The notes under the pieces: model-generated
What the model saw: the letters and a program-made list of their open reading frames with translations, nothing else
Databases searched by the model: none
What the model was told of the DNA's origin: nothing
Program-made: the position numbers and the translations under genes
Part shown: positions 1 through 5,546 of the stretch, piece after piece
How the letters are laid out: each line of letters opens with the position of its first letter
Position numbering within the stretch: the first letter of the stretch is position 1
Assembly (NCBI GenBank): GCA_946618745.1
Contig: CAMOLN010000077.1
Span: 1-5,796 of the forward strand
Origin: an uncultured Alphaproteobacteria bacterium
GTDB lineage: Bacteria > Pseudomonadota > Alphaproteobacteria > RF32 > CAG-239
Reading direction: 5' to 3'
Length of the DNA stretch: 5,796 bases

Positions 1-1
1 A

Positions 2-121
2 AGTAGTAAATCTTTATTTTCGTGGGATACCAAGCTCTATCTAAAAGGGCTGTTTCAAAAAACGATTGCTACTCGACTACCCGAAGATGAACAAAAAGAT
101 TTTATGCAATTATATTTATAA
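2..121 (+). CDS. 3' end of an unidentified gene, cut by the left window edge
   Basis: An open frame runs from the window edge to a TAA stop at 119-121, giving 39 C-terminal residues that end in LPEDEQKDFMQLYL. The other two plus-strand frames contain stops in this stretch; the first begins with TAG and TAA almost at once. The tail is mixed charged and hydrophobic with no membrane segment, and I do not recognise its family. It overlaps the 3' end of the convergent ELM1 gene by 20 nt (102-121), which is tight but consistent with the tail-to-tail overlap at 3325-3330. With only 39 codons visible, a chance open frame cannot be excluded. Confidence 0.5.
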   Translation, partial: SSKSLFSWDTKLYLKGLFQKTIATRLPEDEQKDFMQLYL

Positions 122-1085
122 TTTCAGCGGCGATTTTTTGAGAATTACATAGAGTTTTATTGGGAATAAAATCAATACAATTCGGCGATTTAAGATCACA
201 AGCATATCCGTTCTTAATCAAAGATGAAGCAAATATCCGGTGCTTTTTAGGTAACCAATTTTCCCCTAAAAACAACAGCACCGGTTTGCCTGTTCCGCAA
301 GCCTCCGAACACATTGAAACCGAATCTGCGGTTACTATTATGCGGTCGGCACAAGCATAAAATCCCATTAAAGGATTTTCTTTTTTTTCACCCCAGATAT
401 AAGTATATGAAGGGATATCTTTAAGTCTCTCCATGATTAAGTTTTGAGCGTTCTCACCGGTGCGACGAGACGTAGTTATAAGAATCGATCCGCCAATTTT
501 ATTGTGCAATTCTTTTATTCTGTCGGCTAAGTCCTGTGCATTATTCAACGGCCATGCCTTACCTTTGATTGAGCCGCCGATTATTACCGTTGTGAAAGGA
601 CGCGGTAAAGAATTGAAAATCGGCTCCCACTGTAAACGTGCTTGTTGCATAGTTTCCGGACAAATTTTAGTCGGAGCTCCCTGTATTACCATTGCATTAG
701 GAATTTGTTGTTTTTTGATACCGTCATGATCAGGCACAATAATCAAATCCATTTCATTTATACCAACACCGCCGCTGGGATACATCAGTTGAATTATTTT
801 GGTTCGATTTTCCGAATGTTTACGGATATACCGAGCTACCGGCACTGTCCGTCTTGATGTTGACAGAACTGCATCGGGAAAATTCTCAGTAATATTATCT
901 GATTTTTGTTTGTTTATTCCTAACAAGGTCTTACCTCTGAACCAATTAGGTAATGATGCAAAGTGATTATATACTAATTGTTTTTCAATCACATTTAAAC
1001 TATCTCCGATAGCTTGAGCTATCCCCTGGGCTTGGTTTACACTCCCTTTGCGATCATCTAATAACAACCATATCGTTTTTTTCAT
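102..1085 (-). CDS. ELM1/DUF1022 family protein (mitochondrial fission ELM1-like, GT-B-like)
   Basis: This 327-aa protein has near full length for the bacterial ELM1 (DUF1022) family, whose eukaryotic namesake acts in mitochondrial fission. The bacterial role is not established; the fold resembles GT-B glycosyltransferases, so a cell-envelope sugar-transfer role is possible. Family-like blocks visible in order are LLLDDRKGSVNQ (residues 7-18), STSRRTVPVAR (75-85), LIIVPDHD (114-121), IGGSIKGKAW (169-178), TTSRRTGENA (204-213) and the region 238-270, containing ADRIIVTADSVSMCSEA and GTGKPV. The last block resembles the donor-binding region of GT-B enzymes. There is no signal peptide or membrane segment, so it is probably cytoplasmic or peripheral. 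The start is the ATG just before KKTIWLLLDDR, with only a weak purine-rich ribosome site (GAAAG). It is transcribed divergently from the small secreted protein gene at 1180. Family assignment is confident; function is not. Confidence 0.88.
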   Translation of the reverse strand: MKKTIWLLLDDRKGSVNQAQGIAQAIGDSLNVIEKQLVYNHFASLPNWFRGKTLLGINKQKSDNITENFPDAVLSTSRRTVPVARYIRKHSENRTKIIQLMYPSGGVGINEMDLIIVPDHDGIKKQQIPNAMVIQGAPTKICPETMQQARLQWEPIFNSLPRPFTTVIIGGSIKGKAWPLNNAQDLADRIKELHNKIGGSILITTSRRTGENAQNLIMERLKDIPSYTYIWGEKKENPLMGFYACADRIIVTADSVSMCSEACGTGKPVLLFLGENWLPKKHRIFASSLIKNGYACDLKSPNCIDFIPNKTLCNSQKIAAEIINIIA

Positions 1086-1128
1086 ATCTGATAACTTTCA
1101 AAAAGTCATAGTCAACTATTACTTTAAG

Positions 1129-1142
1129 TTATATCATATAAT
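1129..1142 (+). promoter_or_regulatory. Candidate -10 element overlapping a 13-nt palindrome, upstream of the small envelope gene pair
   Basis: A perfect TATAAT lies at 1137-1142, 38 nt before the ATG at 1180. It overlaps a perfect inverted repeat, TTATAT-C-ATATAA, at 1129-1141. No good -35 hexamer lies 16-18 nt upstream, so the promoter would be weak or activator-dependent. Such AT-only palindromes can also arise by chance in this base composition. No convincing promoter for the divergent ELM1 gene was found in the same 94-bp spacer; TTGACT reads on the minus strand at 1115-1110, but without a well-placed -10. Confidence 0.35.
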
Positions 1143-1168
1143 AGTGTAAATGTTAATCATTATCCTTT

Positions 1169-1174
1169 GGAGGG
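1169..1174 (+). promoter_or_regulatory. Shine-Dalgarno site GGAGGG that sets the start at 1180
   Basis: GGAGGG is the strongest ribosome-binding match in the window and ends 5 nt before the ATG at 1180. It places the start there rather than at the upstream in-frame ATG at 1150, which has no comparable site. The shorter product also begins with a normal signal peptide, which supports this choice. Confidence 0.8.
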
Positions 1175-1179
1175 TGTGC

Positions 1180-1482
1180 ATGAAATATTTTTGGGCGACT
1201 TTTTTATTGATGTTTATCGTCTGTGCAAAAGCACAAGCGCAATATGCATCGCAAAAAGATGCCGTTTATATGGCCACACTTAAAGCTGTTGTCGATTATA
1301 AAATTAATGATGAAGAAAATTTGACGGATATTGAATATTTGCGAAATGATCAATATTTTTTGAAAGAACTGACAAGAATGTTAGATAAATTGTCTAACAG
1401 TCGCTCCAAAAATTCGGTTAATAATCGCATTTATAATATATTATTAAAAGCCGGCAGAGAAGTGTATGATGAACTTAGATAG
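1180..1482 (+). CDS. Small secreted protein with signal peptide, unknown function
   Basis: The product is 100 aa. Residues 1-20 form a signal peptide: positively charged MKYF start, hydrophobic core through about residue 15, then AKAQA, with predicted Sec cleavage after residue 20. Cys15 lies in the hydrophobic segment but its context (FIVC) does not fit a lipobox. The mature portion of about 80 aa is highly charged and looks mostly alpha-helical (for example YFLKELTRMLDKL and NRIYNILLKAGREVYDEL), with no cysteines and no recognised motif. A periplasmic location is expected. The lipoprotein gene begins 12 nt after this stop, so the two are probably co-transcribed. I do not recognise the family. 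The coding call rests on the strong ribosome site, the signal peptide and the operon-like spacing. Confidence 0.75.
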   Translation: MKYFWATFLLMFIVCAKAQAQYASQKDAVYMATLKAVVDYKINDEENLTDIEYLRNDQYFLKELTRMLDKLSNSRSKNSVNNRIYNILLKAGREVYDELR

Positions 1483-1494
1483 GACAATGATATT

Positions 1495-1770
1495 ATGAAG
1501 AAAAAATTGTTTTTAGGGGTTATATTGGTATTAAGCGCTTGCGCACATAGTGAATCTTTTGAACCTGAATATAATCGTCTGGCAGCACATATCAATGTTG
1601 TAGGACAAACTTCAAAATATGTGGTTTATGAATATTCTGATATCAGAATTGATGAAGTGGCCACCGTGGCAGCCGTATATTGTAATGAACACTGCGGTAA
1701 AGTTGCTGAACTTTATGATATTTCTTTAACCCCGGAACACCGTCGCCGCGCGACTTTTATTTGCCGATAA
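1495..1770 (+). CDS. Small lipoprotein, unknown function
   Basis: The product is 91 aa. The N-terminus KKKLFLGVILVLSAC carries a clear lipobox, LSAC, with the lipidated cysteine at residue 16, so a membrane-anchored lipoprotein is expected after signal peptidase II cleavage. The residue after Cys is Ala, not the inner-membrane-retention Asp. The mature part has three further cysteines: Cys63 and Cys67 in YCNEHCGK, and Cys90 in the terminal RATFICR. The layout of a Cys, then GK-A, about 20 residues, then RATF-C near the end resembles small alphaproteobacterial lipoproteins of unknown function, from general recollection. A Cys63-Cys90 disulfide is plausible. AGGA lies 10 nt before the ATG, and the upstream gene ends 12 nt away. 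No function is assigned. Confidence 0.78.
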   Translation: MKKKLFLGVILVLSACAHSESFEPEYNRLAAHINVVGQTSKYVVYEYSDIRIDEVATVAAVYCNEHCGKVAELYDISLTPEHRRRATFICR

Positions 1771-1780
1771 CTTTACTTAA

Positions 1781-1810
1781 CTTGTAATGAGATTTTAGGA
1801 TTCCTATATT
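1781..1810 (+). promoter_or_regulatory. Likely RpoH (sigma-32-type) heat-shock promoter of the dnaJ-like gene
   Basis: CTTG at 1781-1784 is followed by 18 nt and then CCTATATTAA at 1803-1812. The alphaproteobacterial heat-shock consensus, as I recall it, is CTTG, 17-18 nt, CYTATNTNNG. Every defined base matches except the final G. The same site also reads as a fair housekeeping promoter: TTGTAA (1782-1787), a 17-nt spacer and TATATT (1805-1810). Transcription would start near 1817, leaving a leader of about 30 nt before the ATG at 1847. Its position directly upstream of a chaperone gene makes the heat-shock reading attractive. Confidence 0.6.
1796..1806. repeat. 11-nt palindrome in the dnaJ promoter
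   Basis: TAGGA-T-TCCTA is a perfect inverted repeat with a one-base centre. It ends inside the -10 element of the dnaJ promoter, a typical position for a repressor operator. A second perfect palindrome, TATATT-A-AATATA, follows at 1805-1817. The short arms mean chance occurrence is quite possible. It does not resemble the CIRCE heat-shock operator. Confidence 0.25.
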
Positions 1811-1846
1811 AAATATAAGAGGTACTTTTTTTATACGGTGAGTAAA

Positions 1847-2764
1847 ATGAATAAAGATTTATATCAAGTTTTAGGGGTCAATAAAAATGCCAGTGAAGCA
1901 GAAATAAAATCGGCTTACCGAAAACTTGCCAGGCAATATCACCCTGATTTAAATAAGGATAATAAAAATGCTGCGGATAAGTTTAAGGAGATTTCTTGTG
2001 CTTATGACATTTTAGGGGACAAAGAAAAACGGCGTAAATACGATAATAATGAGATAGACTGCGATGGTAAACCTACCGGTTTCGGTGCCGGTTTCGGTCA
2101 AGGGGCCGGTGAATATCATTCTTATTCCGGAAATCCTTTTGGTAACGGATTTGGACAACAGGGGGCTAATTTTGATTTCTCGTCGATTTTCGGAGAGGAT
2201 ATATTTTCGTCATTTTCTTCACAACAGGGATTTCCTTTTGGTCAGAGATCTCGTCGTGCAATGAAGGGAAACGATATAAATTATACCATGCGTATTGATT
2301 TTCTGACGGCGGCTCGTGGGGGCGAAAAAACTGTCAACATTAACGGAAAAAACATCAATGTTAAAATACCTGCAGGAACATCTTCGGGACAGACTTTGCG
2401 TTTGAAAGGATTGGGAGAAGCCGGCTTGAACGGAGGTCCTGCCGGCGATGTATTAATAACGCTTAATGTGGATCAACATCCTTACTTTACGTTATCAGAT
2501 AAAAATATTTTATTAGATTTGCCGATAACTTTAAAAGAAGCGGTTTTAGGTGCTAAAATAACCGTACCGACAATCAACGGTAAAGTTGCGGTAAATATTC
2601 CTCCTTATGCATCAACCGGTGAAAAATTAAGACTAAAAGGTAAAGGAATAAAAGGCGGAGATCAGATTATGACATTAAAGATAATAATGCCCAAAAATAA
2701 AAGTGAAAATCTGGAAAAAGCCATGTTAGCCATGCCGGATGAAAATGTCAGGACTTTCGGATGA
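1847..2764 (+). CDS. CbpA-type DnaJ co-chaperone (J-domain protein without zinc finger)
   Basis: This 305-aa Hsp40-family protein would stimulate DnaK ATPase and deliver unfolded clients in the cytoplasm. The J domain covers residues 2-68, with the essential HPD tripeptide at 32-34 in [10 protein letters not shown] and the helix IV end KRRKYD. A Gly/Phe-rich linker follows (about 78-132), including [11 protein letters not shown] and [12 protein letters not shown]. The C-terminal substrate-binding domains (about 142-282) show [40 protein letters not shown] and [10 protein letters not shown]. No CxxCxGxG zinc repeats are present, so this is a CbpA/DnaJ class B protein, and its length fits that class. 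The ATG at 1847 is preferred because GGTGAG (1837-1842) provides a ribosome site 4 nt away. A GTG at 1838 is in frame and would add three residues. The stop overlaps the next gene by 4 nt. Confidence 0.9.
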   Translation: MNKDLYQVLGVNKNASEAEIKSAYRKLARQYHPDLNKDNKNAADKFKEISCAYDILGDKEKRRKYDNNEIDCDGKPTGFGAGFGQGAGEYHSYSGNPFGNGFGQQGANFDFSSIFGEDIFSSFSSQQGFPFGQRSRRAMKGNDINYTMRIDFLTAARGGEKTVNINGKNINVKIPAGTSSGQTLRLKGLGEAGLNGGPAGDVLITLNVDQHPYFTLSDKNILLDLPITLKEAVLGAKITVPTINGKVAVNIPPYASTGEKLRLKGKGIKGGDQIMTLKIIMPKNKSENLEKAMLAMPDENVRTFG

Positions 2765-3330
2765 TTTTAGGAAATATAAGAGAGTTTGATTGGTTTAATG
2801 AGCCGGAGAATGTAAGTTTCACCGAAGGTGGGTTGCAAATAACGACCAAAAAATCAACTGATTTCTGGCAAAACGTTGATAGTAATTTTTCAAAAGATAA
2901 CGGACATTTTTTTGCTACCTACCAACAAGGAGATTTTGTATTAGACTGCAAATGGTATTTTGAGAATATTAAAGATTCCGCACAGTGCGGAGTTATGGCC
3001 AGAGTTGACGAACGGAATTGGATAAAATCAGGTTTACTATCCCCTAATATATATCGGCCACAAATCGGTGTTATTGTAGCAAATCACGGAAATTCCGATT
3101 GGTCGATGGTTGATCTTCCCAATTCACTTAAAACTGTGTGGTTTAAGTTGAAAAAATGCGGAAAAGACTTTGTTTGTTATTATTCGATTGATGGTGAAAA
3201 TTATCACACTATAAGGATGGCTCATTTATCGGTTGCAGATGCTGCTGTTAAAACAGGAGCTTATGCTTGCTCGCCTAAAGGTGAATCGTTTGAATGTATT
3301 TTAGAAGAAATAAAATTGAAAAAATTATAA
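2761..3330 (+). CDS. DUF1349 domain protein (concanavalin-like beta-sandwich)
   Basis: This 189-aa protein consists almost wholly of a DUF1349 domain, a beta-rich lectin/glucanase-like fold related to yeast Ree1. Characteristic features are [10 protein letters not shown] at residues 11-20, [12 protein letters not shown] (25-36), DNGHFF (46-51), [19 protein letters not shown] (75-93), [17 protein letters not shown] (140-156) and [16 protein letters not shown] (164-179). There is no signal peptide, so the protein is cytoplasmic. The biochemical role of the family is not known to me; carbohydrate binding is suggested by fold only. The start codon lies in an ATGA overlap with the dnaJ-like stop, with AGGA (2750-2753) 7 nt upstream, so the two are translationally coupled and probably share the heat-shock-type promoter. 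Its stop overlaps the convergent phosphatase gene. Confidence 0.88.
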   Translation: MILGNIREFDWFNEPENVSFTEGGLQITTKKSTDFWQNVDSNFSKDNGHFFATYQQGDFVLDCKWYFENIKDSAQCGVMARVDERNWIKSGLLSPNIYRPQIGVIVANHGNSDWSMVDLPNSLKTVWFKLKKCGKDFVCYYSIDGENYHTIRMAHLSVADAAVKTGAYACSPKGESFECILEEIKLKKL

Positions 3331-3906
3331 ATCAGTTTCGAGTAAATCCCATTTATTATCAGCAAAAACCAGATGAAAAAGAGCAGTATTTTTCATTTTG
3401 TGAGGACCATATCCGAATTGCATAAGAAAATAACGCATAGCAGCTCCATGAGAAGCAACACCGATTATATTTTTCTGACTTGAAAGCATATATTCAAAAG
3501 CTTTAGTCATACGTTGCTGAATTTCCAATTTACTCTCCCCGTTGGGCCATCGGACATCCATAATTTGATTATCTCCATACCAAACATTCCATATATCGGG
3601 ATATTTTTCAGCAACTTCTTCGCGAAGAACTCCTTCACAATCACCGACATTACCTTCCGTTAAATCGTTAATTATTGATATTGGGATATTGGCAAAACGG
3701 GCAACTATTTCAGCTGTTTGCTTAGCTCTTTTTAACGGAGAAGAATAAATTATTTCAATACCTTTATCTTGAAGTTTTGTTGCTAAAATTTCAGCTTGAG
3801 CTCGACCATTATCATTTAAATCGATATCAATTCCCTGCCCTTGCCAGCGATTTTGTCGGTTATAATCAGTTTCTCCATGACGAAAAATATAAAAATCTTT
3901 ACGCAT
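3325..3906 (-). CDS. Histidine phosphatase family protein (phosphoglycerate mutase-like)
   Basis: This 193-aa protein belongs to the branch-2-independent phosphoglycerate-mutase-like histidine phosphatases (GpmB/CobC-type length). The catalytic RHGET motif is at residues 9-13, with His10 as the phosphorylated nucleophile. Supporting active-site elements are Arg60 in YSSPLKRAKQTAEI, Glu84 in LTEGNVGDCEG as the likely general acid, PNGES at 121-125 and His153 in VASHGAAMRYF. It is cytoplasmic with no signal peptide. The substrate cannot be told from sequence; members act on sugar phosphates, phosphoglycerate or cofactor precursors. The start overlaps the ROK kinase stop by one base (TAATG), so translation is coupled and a linked substrate pool is likely. 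It ends the aroK-ROK-phosphatase operon, with its TAA immediately facing the DUF1349 TAA. Confidence 0.9.
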   Translation of the reverse strand: MRKDFYIFRHGETDYNRQNRWQGQGIDIDLNDNGRAQAEILATKLQDKGIEIIYSSPLKRAKQTAEIVARFANIPISIINDLTEGNVGDCEGVLREEVAEKYPDIWNVWYGDNQIMDVRWPNGESKLEIQQRMTKAFEYMLSSQKNIIGVASHGAAMRYFLMQFGYGPHKMKNTALFHLVFADNKWDLLETDL

Positions 3907-4778
3907 TATAATTTTCCAATTAATAACATTGCGGCTCCTAACATGCCGGCATTATTTTCAAATTTTGCCGGACAAATTTTCAGCGGTTGAGTCAAAATAG
4001 ATGAATTAACAGCTTTTTCCACTTTTTCATATTCAATAAACTGCGCCATCGAACCAGATAAAACTATTTTTTCCGGATCAAACACATTGCCTAACATTAT
4101 CATTCCTTTAATCAAATAATTTTGCCAATCAGCAAAAACTTGAAGTGCTACAGCATCAGCTTTTTGGCAACCGGAAATGACATCGTATGTAGTCGCATTT
4201 GCCCCCATAACTTTTTGTGCACTTACCATCAAACCAGTTCCCGACGCAAAAGACTCAAAACAATCATATTGCCCACAACCCTTACATTGCCTTTTATGAC
4301 CGGAATCTATGGGAAAATGCATTTCTCCGGCCGCACCTGACTTTCCTTTCAATAAACTGCCGTTTATTATTATTCCGGAACCAACCCCTGTTCCAATTGC
4401 TAAAACAATAACATTTTTACTTCCTTGCGCCGCACCGCAAGTATATTCTGCCCAAGCTGCTGAATTAGCATCATTTTCCACCAATACAGGCTTATCGGTT
4501 AAAGAAGAGAAATCAGTTTGATTGTATCCTTCAGGCAAATTTCCGGTAAAAGATGTTATCCGAGTTCCTTCATTATTAACCGCTCCGGCTGTTGAAAAAG
4601 CCACTCCGTCAATATCATTATAATTCTCTTTAATAACTTTGATAAACAGATTTTTTATACCTTCGGCATTGTCTGGAGTAGAAACTTTAACAACATCTTT
4701 GATGAAAACACCTTGCTCATCAATGACAGAATAGGCTATTTTAGTACCTCCGATATCAAACGATAGAACTTTTTTCAT
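3906..4778 (-). CDS. ROK family sugar kinase
   Basis: This 290-aa protein is a full-length ROK kinase, expected to phosphorylate a hexose or N-acetylhexosamine with ATP in the cytoplasm. The ATP phosphate-binding DIGGTK is at residues 8-13, the catalytic Asp103 in ENDANSAA (101-108), GTGVGSG at 129-135 and NVFDPEKIVLSGS at 231-243. The zinc site is present as Cys165, Cys168 and Cys173 in CKGCGQYDCFES, although it differs slightly from the usual CxCGxxGCxE. The upstream ExGH motif reads GEMHF, with the histidine one residue closer than normal. No DNA-binding N-terminal domain is present, so it is a kinase rather than a repressor. Specificity (glucose, fructose, GlcNAc or ManNAc) cannot be assigned. 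It starts 14 nt after the aroK stop, with an AGAGGA ribosome site in the gap, and overlaps the phosphatase start by one base. Confidence 0.9.
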   Translation of the reverse strand: MKKVLSFDIGGTKIAYSVIDEQGVFIKDVVKVSTPDNAEGIKNLFIKVIKENYNDIDGVAFSTAGAVNNEGTRITSFTGNLPEGYNQTDFSSLTDKPVLVENDANSAAWAEYTCGAAQGSKNVIVLAIGTGVGSGIIINGSLLKGKSGAAGEMHFPIDSGHKRQCKGCGQYDCFESFASGTGLMVSAQKVMGANATTYDVISGCQKADAVALQVFADWQNYLIKGMIMLGNVFDPEKIVLSGSMAQFIEYEKVEKAVNSSILTQPLKICPAKFENNAGMLGAAMLLIGKL

Positions 4779-4792
4779 TATTTTTCCTCTCT

Positions 4793-5326
4793 TTAGGATA
4801 AAAATTTATTTAATGCATTAACTACCCTGGCAGCAGTTTCTACAACGCGTTCATCTTTACTTTCCACAATAACATCTGCTTGCGAATAATAAGGATATTC
4901 CTCGTGTATGTATGCTTCAATTTTATCTTTCAAAGCAGAATCAAAACCATTAAGAAAAGGACGACGTTGCCTTCCGGCAGTGCGCTTAAACAGTAAATCA
5001 GCATCGGCTTTCAACCAAACCGTAATAGCTTTTTGCTTGGCTAACTCTCGAGTTTGATCACAAACAAACGATCCTCCGCCAGAGGCCAAAACGCATTGTT
5101 TACCTTCCAATAATCTTTTCATAACACGGGCTTCGCCAGCGCGATATTCCTCCGTTCCAAAGCATTTAAGAACTTCTATTAAATTTAATCCGGCAGCTTT
5201 TTCAATCTCGGAATCGGCATCAATAAAGGGCATTTCAAGCTTTTGCGCTAATTTACGCCCGACCGAAGTTTTGCCGCTTCCCATCATTCCGACTAATAAA
5301 ATTATTTTATCTGTTTGTATCTTCAT
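4793..5326 (-). CDS. aroK: Shikimate kinase
   Basis: This 177-aa enzyme phosphorylates shikimate to shikimate 3-phosphate, the fifth step of the shikimate pathway to chorismate. The Walker A loop is GMMGSGKT (residues 13-20). FIDADSEIE (34-42) carries the shikimate-binding Asp38, followed by YR (61-62), the glycine loop ASGGGS (81-86) and the lid segment GRQRRPFL (118-125). The ATG at 5324-5326 is chosen because the product then begins directly before the first beta strand (KIILLVGMMGSGK), as in other family members. An upstream in-frame ATG at 5425 would add a hydrophobic stretch encoded by the divergent promoter region. It is divergent from xerD, as is common in Alphaproteobacteria. However, the next gene is a ROK kinase, not the expected aroB. 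The ribosome site is weak. Confidence 0.92.
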   Translation of the reverse strand: MKIQTDKIILLVGMMGSGKTSVGRKLAQKLEMPFIDADSEIEKAAGLNLIEVLKCFGTEEYRAGEARVMKRLLEGKQCVLASGGGSFVCDQTRELAKQKAITVWLKADADLLFKRTAGRQRRPFLNGFDSALKDKIEAYIHEEYPYYSQADVIVESKDERVVETAARVVNALNKFLS

Positions 5327-5357
5327 TTTTGGTTTATCTTTCAAACTTATTGTGTTA

Positions 5358-5386
5358 ACTATATATATAAGTAAAGTTTTTAGCAA
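5358..5386 (-). promoter_or_regulatory. Candidate promoter of the aroK-ROK-phosphatase operon
   Basis: On the minus strand, TTGCTA (5386-5381) and TATAGT (5363-5358) are separated by exactly 17 nt, matching the housekeeping consensus at most positions. Transcription would begin roughly 25 nt before the aroK ATG. The site lies in the 88-bp gap shared with the divergent membrane-peptide/xerD genes. An AT-rich near-palindrome, ACTATATATATAAGT at 5358-5372, covers the -10. No equally good plus-strand promoter was found, although TATAAG at 5366-5371 could serve as a -10. Confidence 0.45.
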
Positions 5387-5400
5387 TAAAATTTTTAGTG

Positions 5401-5406
5401 AAAGGA
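5401..5406 (+). promoter_or_regulatory. Shine-Dalgarno site AAAGGA for the 41-aa membrane peptide
   Basis: AAAGGA ends 8 nt before the ATG at 5415. This good spacing is the main reason to start the small protein there rather than at 5271, which lies inside aroK on the opposite strand. Confidence 0.65.
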
Positions 5407-5414
5407 TCGAAAAA

Positions 5415-5540
5415 ATGCGTAACAAAAAGTCAAAGATGTTGTATTATGTGTTAGCTGTTGTTTTATTGTTGATTATCGGAGGAGCCGTTATGTTGGAAGT
5501 TCCATTAAAACAAGAACAAGTTGAGGTTGTATTAAAATAA
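5415..5540 (+). CDS. Small single-pass membrane protein, unknown function
   Basis: The product is 41 aa. A basic N-terminus (MRNKKSK) precedes a hydrophobic helix at about residues 9-27 (LYYVLAVVLLLIIGGAVML), then a short tail, EVPLKQEQVEVVLK. By the positive-inside rule the N-terminus faces the cytoplasm and the tail the periplasm. It could also be an uncleaved signal anchor, as there is no good cleavage site. AAAGGA lies 8 nt upstream, and xerD begins 6 nt after the stop, so it is probably the first gene of a unit with xerD. From general recollection, short membrane peptides occur at the aroK-xerD junction in other Alphaproteobacteria, but I cannot confirm homology. No function is assigned. 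Confidence 0.65.
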   Translation: MRNKKSKMLYYVLAVVLLLIIGGAVMLEVPLKQEQVEVVLK

Positions 5541-5546
5541 ACAGCA

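Noticed and set aside
460..857. Plus-strand open frames inside ELM1, including those at 160-360, 460-729 and 642-857
   Set aside because: They are antisense to a well-supported gene, overlap each other in different frames, and show no motif or ribosome site.
102..1085. Eukaryotic or mitochondrial origin suggested by the name ELM1
   Set aside because: The family is common in Alphaproteobacteria, and all neighbours are bacterial genes with bacterial start signals and operon overlaps.
1150..1179. Upstream ATG for the secreted protein
   Set aside because: It has no ribosome site, whereas GGAGGG sits 5 nt before the ATG at 1180, and the longer form would place 10 extra residues ahead of a normal signal peptide.
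1771..1846. CIRCE heat-shock operator or intrinsic terminator before the dnaJ-like gene
   Set aside because: Neither the TTAGCACTC/GAGTGCTAA repeat nor a GC-rich hairpin followed by T residues is present. The T run at 1826-1832 has no adjacent stem.
2064..2264. Second-frame ORF within the dnaJ-like gene
   Set aside because: It lies in the Gly/Phe-rich linker coding region, where repetitive sequence keeps alternative frames open. It has no recognised motif.
4122..4521. Plus-strand open frames inside the ROK kinase gene
   Set aside because: They are shadows of a clear kinase reading frame with all its motifs on the minus strand.
5271..5414. Longer version of the 41-aa membrane protein starting inside aroK
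   Set aside because: The extra 48 residues are the antisense of aroK and its promoter. The AAAGGA site points to the ATG at 5415.
5327..5425. N-terminal extension of shikimate kinase starting at 5425
   Set aside because: It would add 33 hydrophobic residues not seen in the family and would run through the divergent promoter region and over the start of the 41-aa gene.
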